11,863 nt of DNA from Chloroflexota bacterium (lineage in GTDB: Bacteria > Chloroflexota > Dehalococcoidia > Dehalococcoidales > RBG-16-60-22): NCBI GenBank assembly GCA_016875955.1, contig VGOH01000022.1, forward strand, positions 1 to 11,863, in the 5' to 3' direction. The notes beneath the pieces were generated by a model. The model saw nothing but the letters and a program-made list of their open reading frames with translations, had not been told where the DNA came from and did no database searches. Both the position numbers and the translations under genes were made by a program. Below are positions 7,240 to 11,863 of the stretch, piece by piece (position 1 is the stretch's first letter; every line of letters begins with the position of its first letter).

Positions 7240-8274
7240 ATGCTACTTATGAAAGCTAAACTGGCCAGCAAAGTGCTCTCCGGAGATACCATCGCCGCCG
7301 CCAAATTGATTAGCGGCATCGCCGACGAAGTGCCCGGCGCTTTTGAGGAGATGAGCCATATCTATCCCCATACCGGCAAGGCATACATTGTCGGCATCAC
7401 CGGCGCCCCGGGCGCCGGCAAGAGCACCCTGACCAGCAATCTGATAAGCCATTTCCGCAAAGAGAACCGGACTGTCGGTGTCATCGCCATTGACCCGACC
7501 AGCGCCTTCACCGGCGGGGCCTTGCTGGGCGACCGGGTGAGGATGCAGCAGCATGGTGAGGACAAAGACGTGTTCATCCGCAGCCTGGCGACGCGGGGTT
7601 TGCAGGGCGGCCTGGCCAAAGCCACCATCGGCACCATCCACATCATGGACGCCATGGGCAAGGATATCATTCTGGTGGAGACCGTGGGCTCGGGGCAGAT
7701 AGAGATAGACATCACCAGAGTGGCCGATACCACCCTGTTTGTCATGACGCCGGGGGCGGGAGACGCCATCCAGATGATGAAGGCAGGCATACTGGAAGCC
7801 ACCGACATCTTTGTCATCAACAAGGCGGATAAGGGAGGCGCCGACGTTATCAAAGCTGACCTCCAGTCAATGCTCTCCATGAAGAGCTGGCTTCCGGGCG
7901 AATGGCAGCCCAGCATCACGCTCACCGAAGCCCTCTACAACAAGGGCACGGCGGAGCTGGCTGCCGAGATTGCCAAACATCGCCAGTACCTTCGCAGCAC
8001 CGGTGAGCTGGAAAAACGGAAGAAACAGAGACTGAAGCTGGAATTAATGGAATCGGTGGAAAGGCTGGTAAAGGACCGTGTCAGCAGTATAGACCGCGGC
8101 GAGTATCTGGACACGCTGATTGATGACCTGTTAAAAGGCAAAACAGACCCGCAGACAGCCTCTCTGCATCTGGTCAGCCGCCTGGTCACGGAACTTGGCC
8201 CGGTCCGCAAGCAGCGCCAATACGGTGGCAGGTCGCGCAATCAGGATAAGCACAATCAGTCCGCAGTGACTTAA
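7240..8274 (+). CDS. meaB: MeaB/ArgK-type G3E-family GTPase (acyl-CoA mutase chaperone)
   Basis: A 344-residue P-loop GTPase of the MeaB/MMAA group, which gates cobalamin loading and protects B12-dependent acyl-CoA mutases such as methylmalonyl-CoA mutase. Walker A is GAPGAGKST (55-63). IDPTSAFTGGALLGDRVRM (84-102) is the family's conserved stretch. Switch/Walker B is VETVGSGQIEID (147-158), and the base-specificity motif is NKAD (194-197). The C-terminal helices (about 255-320) are the usual dimerisation arm, and a short basic tail ends the protein. Two starts are possible, 7240 and 7249 (three codons later); neither has a good Shine-Dalgarno. The usual VGVGQ of this family reads VGSGQ here. 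No mutase subunit is in the window, so the partner lies elsewhere. The acyl-CoA dehydrogenase follows after 13 bp in the same unit. Confidence 0.93.
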   Translation: MLLMKAKLASKVLSGDTIAAAKLISGIADEVPGAFEEMSHIYPHTGKAYIVGITGAPGAGKSTLTSNLISHFRKENRTVGVIAIDPTSAFTGGALLGDRVRMQQHGEDKDVFIRSLATRGLQGGLAKATIGTIHIMDAMGKDIILVETVGSGQIEIDITRVADTTLFVMTPGAGDAIQMMKAGILEATDIFVINKADKGGADVIKADLQSMLSMKSWLPGEWQPSITLTEALYNKGTAELAAEIAKHRQYLRSTGELEKRKKQRLKLELMESVERLVKDRVSSIDRGEYLDTLIDDLLKGKTDPQTASLHLVSRLVTELGPVRKQRQYGGRSRNQDKHNQSAVT

Positions 8275-8275
8275 A

Positions 8276-8283
8276 GGGGAGGT
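8276..8283 (+). promoter_or_regulatory. Strong Shine-Dalgarno for the acyl-CoA dehydrogenase
   Basis: GGGGAGGT lies 4 bases before the ATG at 8288, inside the 13-bp gap after the meaB stop. It fixes the dehydrogenase start and contrasts with meaB, which lacks such a site, suggesting the dehydrogenase is made at a higher level from the same message. Confidence 0.8.
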
Positions 8284-8287
8284 AAAG

Positions 8288-9433
8288 ATGGATTTCTCTC
8301 TTACTGAGGACCAGAAGATGCTCAAGACAATGGTCGCCGATTTCGCCAGCAAAGAGCTGGAGCCGATAGCCGCCCAGATTGATGAAGAGTCAAGGTTCCC
8401 CGCTGAAAGCATCCCCAAGATGGCCGGACTCGGGCTACCCGGCGTCGGTTTTCCTGAAGAGCTGGGGGGCAGCGGTGGTGGCGCCACCGAGTTCTGCCTG
8501 GTCATTGAGGAGATAAGCCGCGTCTGTGCGGCCACTGGCGCCATCCTCCTGGCCAGCTCCGGCCTGGTGGGCATACCAATATTAATGCACGGCAATGAAG
8601 ACCAGAAAAAACGCTTCCTCCATCCTATCGCCGGTGGCGAGATGCTCGGCGCCTTCGCCCTGACGGAAACCGGTGCCGGCAGCGACCCGGCGGCGATGGA
8701 GACCACCACCACCCGCAAGGGCAACGGGTATGTGCTTAACGGCACCAAGGTCTTCATCACCAACGGCGCCGAGGCCGGCATTGTCCTGGTTTTCGCCACC
8801 ATAGATAAAGCGCTGCGCCACAAGGGCGTCACCGCCTTCATTGTGGCAAAGGACTCCCCCGGCTTTTCCGTGGGCAAACACGAGAACAAGATGGGCATAC
8901 GCGGCTCGTCAACCGTGGAGCTGATCTTTGAGGACTGCTTTGTGCCTGAGGCGAACCGACTCGGCAACGAGGGGGAAGGTTTCAGAATCGCCATCAACAC
9001 CATAGACGCCAGCCGTGTCGCCGTCGCCGCTCAGGCCCTGGGCATCGCCCAGGGCGCCTTTGACCGGGCGCTGGCCTATGCCAAGGAGCGGCAGCAGTTC
9101 GGCCAGCCTATAATCAACTTCCAGGCCATTCAGTGGATGCTGGCCGACATGGCGACGCATATTGACGCGGCCCGGCTGCTCATCTACCGCGCCTCTTACC
9201 TTCAGGACAACAAACAGCCTTTCATCAAAGAGGCCTCCATGGCCAAGGTCTACGCCGCCGAGACTTCATCGTTCGTGACCAATAAGGCGGTGCAGATATT
9301 CGGCGGCTACGGCTATATCAAGGAATATCCGCTGGAGCGCTACCTGAGGGACGCCAAAATCACCGAAATCTACGAGGGCACCTCGGAAATGCAGCGGATG
9401 ACCATCGCCCGGCAATTGATGAAAGAAGGGTAA
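8288..9433 (+). CDS. Acyl-CoA dehydrogenase, short-chain/butyryl-CoA type
   Basis: A 381-residue FAD enzyme that oxidises acyl-CoA to trans-2-enoyl-CoA and passes electrons to ETF. The N-terminal helical domain starts MDFSLTEDQKML. Signature 1, FALTETGAGSDPA, is at 123-135. The FAD/substrate beta-domain has NGTKVFITNG (151-160). The C-terminal domain has ERQQFGQPI (267-275) and signature 2, QIFGGYGYIKEYPLERYLRD (336-355). The catalytic base is Glu363 in IYEGTSEMQR, the same place as in short- and medium-chain dehydrogenases; long-chain and isovaleryl types have it elsewhere. Length and motifs are full and normal. The chain length or branching of the substrate cannot be fixed from motifs alone; butyryl-, isobutyryl- or 2-methylacyl-CoA are all possible, and MeaB upstream favours a branched or propionate-linked route. 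It converges with the small membrane protein gene, 18 bp between stops. Confidence 0.95.
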   Translation: MDFSLTEDQKMLKTMVADFASKELEPIAAQIDEESRFPAESIPKMAGLGLPGVGFPEELGGSGGGATEFCLVIEEISRVCAATGAILLASSGLVGIPILMHGNEDQKKRFLHPIAGGEMLGAFALTETGAGSDPAAMETTTTRKGNGYVLNGTKVFITNGAEAGIVLVFATIDKALRHKGVTAFIVAKDSPGFSVGKHENKMGIRGSSTVELIFEDCFVPEANRLGNEGEGFRIAINTIDASRVAVAAQALGIAQGAFDRALAYAKERQQFGQPIINFQAIQWMLADMATHIDAARLLIYRASYLQDNKQPFIKEASMAKVYAAETSSFVTNKAVQIFGGYGYIKEYPLERYLRDAKITEIYEGTSEMQRMTIARQLMKEG

Positions 9434-9451
9434 GGGAACGGCTTTCTATCC

Positions 9452-9610
9452 CTATTTCTTGTCCAGCCCCTTTTCCCTCGTCATTGCCTTGGTCTGTTTG
9501 CTAATCGCATCCGCCTTGGCCAGCAGCCATATCATGGTGCCCAGGCAGATAAGAAAAATGCCGACACCGATGGGTCCGGTCCAGAAAAGAACCATCCATA
9601 AGTTTTCCAT
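9452..9610 (-). CDS. Small single-pass membrane protein, 52 residues, unknown function
   Basis: This short frame runs from ATG at 9610 to TAG at 9452. It begins MENLWMVLFWTGPIGVGIFL and continues ICLGTMIWLLAKADAISK, ending with a charged tail (KAMTREKGLDKK). One strongly hydrophobic stretch spans about residues 4-31. The tail carries mostly Lys and Arg, so by the positive-inside rule it should face the cytoplasm, with the N-terminus outside. The evidence for a real gene is the consensus ribosome binding site AGGAGGT (9615-9621) placed 4 bases before the ATG, the position 24 bp after the DUF35 gene in the same direction, and an intact frame between two genes. I do not recognise a family. It may be a membrane anchor or a small partner of the Fe-S or acyl-CoA enzymes of the operon; that is inference only. 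Confidence 0.7.
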   Translation of the reverse strand: MENLWMVLFWTGPIGVGIFLICLGTMIWLLAKADAISKQTKAMTREKGLDKK

Positions 9611-9634
9611 TCCCACCTCCTCATTTACTTCAGC

Positions 9635-10051
9635 CTATTTTGCCAGCATAAAAGTCGGGCTGGCGCCCTCGCCGGCGGAGTACTTATCGCCGGGGAAAAC
9701 CCCGGTCTTGGTCATCTTAACTGACTTACCGATAAGCGCCTCCATGGTCGCCTTTTCCGGGGCCATGCCGACCAGACGGCCCATGAGCCAGGGGCCCTCC
9801 TCAAGCTCCACCAGCACCACAATATAGGGCACCTCGTCCTCACGCCCCTCCGGAGCCACGTTGCAGGTGGTGAAGGTCTGTATCCTGCCCGAGCCTTTCA
9901 GCGCCACGACCTCCAGCTCAGGGCTGGCACAGCGGCGGCAGACCATCTTGGGCGGCACGGTGACGGCGCCGCAACTCCGGCATTTCAATCCCAGCAGCTT
10001 CTGCTGTTTCAGCGCCTCGCTGTATTCCTGATAGGTCAATTTATATGCCAT
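9635..10051 (-). CDS. DUF35 OB-fold/zinc-ribbon protein (thiolase partner)
   Basis: A 138-residue protein with an N-terminal rubredoxin-like zinc ribbon (Cys24-x2-Cys27 and Cys38-x2-Cys41) followed by an OB-fold (about 45-125; GSGRIQTFTTCNVAP and PYIVVLVELEEGPWLMGRLVG). This is the Zn-ribbon/OB-fold DUF35 family. Its members stand next to SCP-x type thiolases and, in archaea, bridge thiolase and HMG-CoA synthase, helping to channel the CoA substrate. Here it follows the thiolase gene by 29 bp on the same strand, so a complex with that thiolase is likely. GGAGG lies 6 bases before the ATG at 10051, which supports the start. All four zinc ligands are present. Its own substrate is not visible. 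Confidence 0.92.
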   Translation of the reverse strand: MAYKLTYQEYSEALKQQKLLGLKCRSCGAVTVPPKMVCRRCASPELEVVALKGSGRIQTFTTCNVAPEGREDEVPYIVVLVELEEGPWLMGRLVGMAPEKATMEALIGKSVKMTKTGVFPGDKYSAGEGASPTFMLAK

Positions 10052-10080
10052 CTTCGCCTCCGAACAGCCAGCTACCTTTA

Positions 10081-11259
10081 TTACCAGCCCCGCTGCAGAA
10101 TAATATTCACCAGCGTGCAGCCATCGCCGCCCAGGGTATCGGTCAGGCCGGTTCTGGCCCCCTCCACCTGTCGCTCCGGCTCCACTTCCTCCCGGAACTG
10201 TTTCACTATCTCGTAGACCTGACCGGCGCCGGTGGCGCCGATGGGATGTCCCTTTGCTTTGAGGCCGCCGGAGAGATTGATGGCAATCTTGCCACCGATG
10301 TCTGCTTCGCCTTTCAGCCAGGCTTCACCTGAGGTACCGTAATCGAAAAAGCCGAGGCCCTCCGCAGAGATGAGGCTGGCAATGCTGAAGCAGTCGTGCA
10401 GCTCGCAGATGTCGATATCATTCGGTTTCAGCCCGGCCATGTCATACGCTCGTTCGGCCGACAATTCCCTGGCCCTGAGCCTGGGCAGGAACTCCTGCTG
10501 GCTGGCCATTGGCCCGTTAGAGGCCTGCCCGACGCCAACGATGAATACCGGTTTACTGGTCAGCTTCCAGGCCACTTCCTCCGAAGCCACCACGAGGGCG
10601 GCCGCGCCGTCGGAGAACGGGCAGCAGTCATGCAGCTGCAGCGGCGTGCTCACCATGAAAGAGCTCAGCACCGCCGCCATGTCCACCTCTTTGCGCAGGT
10701 GTGCCTTGGCGTTGAACATGCCGTATTTATAAGACTGCACTGATACCGCCGCCAGCTGCTCCTTCAGCCGGGGCAGCGGTATGTTATATTTCGCGGCATA
10801 GAGATGTGCCAGCATGGCGAAGACCGCCGGGAAGGTGAGGCCGGTGGCAAACTCATAGCGCGAATCGCTGAACATGGCGAAGGTGCGCGTGGCCAGCGGG
10901 GTGCCCATGGTGGCCGCCCTCTCCACACCGCCCGCCAGGACAATATCATAGAACCCGGAGGCAACCCACATCCAGGCATCTCTTATGGCCATGCTTGCCG
11001 AAGCGCAAGCGCCCTCGTAGCGATTGGCCGGGATGTTGAAGCAGCCGATGTTCTCAGCAGCAAAGGCCTGCACCGAACCCTGCCCCTCGGCAAAGTCCCC
11101 CAGCGCATTGCCCAGGAAGAGGGCCTGGATATCTTTCGGCTTCAGGTTTGAGCCGGCGAGTGCTTCCGCAGCCGCCTCGGCAAAGAGCTCAACGCTCGTC
11201 CTCATCTGCGGGCCGCTGAACTTCGTTTCCCCCACGCCCACTATCGCTACTTTGCGCAT
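10081..11259 (-). CDS. Thiolase family protein, SCP-x/archaeal type acetyl-CoA acetyltransferase-like
   Basis: A 392-residue thiolase. The nucleophile is Cys85 in EGACASASM, followed by the usual helix. His288 in CELHDCFSIA and His338 in KGHPIGATGAG complete the active site. HDCF in place of the NEAF of classical thiolases is the mark of the SCP-x/archaeal subgroup, which works with DUF35 proteins. Near the C-terminus GGDGC (Cys381) takes the place of the GGSGA-like stretch of many relatives, in the region where classical thiolases have their second catalytic Cys. Length is normal. The start at 11259 is supported by GGAGGGCAG just upstream. Likely roles are the last step of beta-oxidation of a branched or unusual acyl-CoA, or acetoacetyl-CoA formation; non-thiolytic family members exist. 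It is followed by the DUF35 gene, and a 72-bp gap separates it from the Fe-S protein gene upstream. Confidence 0.93.
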   Translation of the reverse strand: MRKVAIVGVGETKFSGPQMRTSVELFAEAAAEALAGSNLKPKDIQALFLGNALGDFAEGQGSVQAFAAENIGCFNIPANRYEGACASASMAIRDAWMWVASGFYDIVLAGGVERAATMGTPLATRTFAMFSDSRYEFATGLTFPAVFAMLAHLYAAKYNIPLPRLKEQLAAVSVQSYKYGMFNAKAHLRKEVDMAAVLSSFMVSTPLQLHDCCPFSDGAAALVVASEEVAWKLTSKPVFIVGVGQASNGPMASQQEFLPRLRARELSAERAYDMAGLKPNDIDICELHDCFSIASLISAEGLGFFDYGTSGEAWLKGEADIGGKIAINLSGGLKAKGHPIGATGAGQVYEIVKQFREEVEPERQVEGARTGLTDTLGGDGCTLVNIILQRGW

Positions 11260-11292
11260 GTCTGCCCTCCTGCCCTGATACTTGTTCCCGCT

Positions 11293-11328
11293 AGTTACTA
11301 ACTTACAATATTAGCCATAGGCCGTCAA
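11293..11328 (-). promoter_or_regulatory. Weak candidate promoter with a dyad before the thiolase gene
   Basis: On the minus strand TTGACG (11323-11328) is followed after 17 bp by TAAGTT (11300-11305), only three of six to TATAAT. A perfect 5-1-5 dyad, AGTTA-G-TAACT, covers 11293-11303 and so overlaps the -10 box and the likely start, where a repressor could act. The gap is AT-rich. With such a weak -10 box this may only be chance; the thiolase could simply be read from the gene upstream. Confidence 0.25.
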
Positions 11329-11331
11329 ACG

Positions 11332-11863
11332 TCAGGACAGCGCCTGCGCCACCAGCTCGGCGATGTCCATGGCCCGGACTGACTCCTGCGCCTGCTTGGT
11401 CTGTATGCCGTCGGCAAACATCTGCAGGCAGTAGGGGCAGGCGGTGGCGATGACCCCGGCTTTTGTTGACAATGCCTGCTCGGTGCGCATCTCATTGATG
11501 CGCTCGCCCATCTTCTGCTCCTCCAGCCACAGGTGCCCGCCACCAGCCCCGCAGCAGAAGCCGTATTCCATATTCCGCTCCATCTCCACCAGCTTCACGC
11601 CCAGGCGGTGCAGAACCTGCCGCGGTGCCTCAAAGATGCCGTTGTACCTTCCCAGATAACATGAGTCATGATAAGTTGTCAGGCCCGTCGTCGCTTTTAT
11701 GCCCGGCAGCTTGCCTTCCCGGATAAGTCCGGCAATGAATTCGGTATGGTGGACAACTGCAAAATCGCCGCCGAACTGCGGGTATTCGTGCTTCAGTGTG
11801 TTGTAGCAATGGGGACAGCCGGTCACTATACGCTTGATTCCGTAATTTTTCAGCAATTCAATG
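11332..11863 (-). CDS. CCG-domain (Fe-S)-binding protein, HdrB/HdrD- or GlpC/LutA-like, C-terminal part (5' end outside window)
   Basis: The frame is open to the window end and encodes the last 177 residues; the real start is beyond 11863. The end of one CCG domain is seen (TGCPHCYNTLKHEYP). A whole second one follows: TYHDSCYLGRYNGIFEAPR, then GFCCGAGGGHLW, then ATACPYCLQMFADG. CCG domains bind a noncubane [4Fe-4S] cluster or similar and occur in heterodisulfide reductase subunits, glycolate and lactate oxidase subunits, and the membrane ETF-quinone oxidoreductase FadF/EMO. Next to thiolase and acyl-CoA dehydrogenase genes, a role in taking electrons from ETF is the likeliest, but the N-terminal part, which would show ferredoxin motifs or TM segments, is missing. 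The thiolase follows 72 bp later on the same strand. Confidence 0.88.
   Translation of the reverse strand, partial: IELLKNYGIKRIVTGCPHCYNTLKHEYPQFGGDFAVVHHTEFIAGLIREGKLPGIKATTGLTTYHDSCYLGRYNGIFEAPRQVLHRLGVKLVEMERNMEYGFCCGAGGGHLWLEEQKMGERINEMRTEQALSTKAGVIATACPYCLQMFADGIQTKQAQESVRAMDIAELVAQALS

Noticed and set aside
8131..9003. Minus-strand open frame (290 codons) opposite the end of meaB and the dehydrogenase
   Set aside because: Antisense to well-supported motifs, with a Ser/Pro/Ala-rich translation that matches no family.
9421..9462. Possible bidirectional terminator between the dehydrogenase and the small membrane gene (AGGGA paired with TCCCT)
   Set aside because: The stem is a 5-bp match with an 11-base loop, flanked by mismatches and with no clear T run on either strand.
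11854..11856. TTG start codon for the Fe-S protein at the window end
   Set aside because: The frame continues upstream to the window edge and the protein lacks its first CCG domain, so TTG is read as an internal Leu.

Overview
The window is a bacterial chromosome segment of moderately high GC, densely packed and almost entirely coding. It has housekeeping genes (tRNA CCA-addition, Sec translocation) beside a catabolic acyl-CoA island. The mix of an SCP-x type thiolase with a DUF35 partner, a CCG-domain Fe-S protein, an acyl-CoA dehydrogenase, MeaB and a Sir2Tm-like sirtuin fits an anaerobic or facultative bacterium. An uncultured Chloroflexota (Dehalococcoidia-like) lineage is my best guess, but that rests on protein flavour only and is not proven by anything in the window. 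No rRNA, tRNA, IS element, CRISPR array or phage gene was seen, and no stretch over 300 bases lacks a gene.

Layout. (1) Positions 2-211, plus strand: the 3' end of an SRPBCC-family gene. (2) Positions 285-4972, minus strand: an operon read as CCA-adding enzyme/HD protein, secD, secF, then a cation diffusion facilitator (CDF) transporter. Spacings are 12 bp, an 8-bp overlap and 10 bp. (3) Positions 4973-5055: a short divergent promoter region. An extended -10 box points left at the CCA operon. A -35/-10 pair points right and would give an almost leaderless MFS transcript. (4) Positions 5056-7180, plus strand: an MFS transporter and, 10 bp later, a sirtuin. (5) Positions 7182-9433, plus strand: a well-formed promoter, then meaB and an acyl-CoA dehydrogenase. 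(6) Positions 9452-11863, minus strand: an Fe-S (CCG-domain) protein cut by the window end, a thiolase, a DUF35 OB-fold/zinc-ribbon protein and a 52-residue membrane peptide gene with a strong ribosome binding site.

How the genes fit together. Regions 5 and 6 converge and look like parts of one acyl-CoA metabolism locus. The dehydrogenase would pass electrons through ETF, possibly to the CCG-domain Fe-S protein. The thiolase/DUF35 pair would do C-C cleavage or condensation. MeaB would protect a B12-dependent acyl-CoA mutase encoded elsewhere. The MFS carrier resembles monocarboxylate or oxalate/formate-type carriers and could bring in an organic acid; the sirtuin could deacylate acyl-CoA enzymes. 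These links are inferred from neighbourhood.

I found no clear sign of a wholly new system. The best second-look items are the small membrane protein, the CDF transporter with an Asn at a usual metal-binding His position and a Cys-rich tail, the MeaB switch variant, and the compact divergent promoter.
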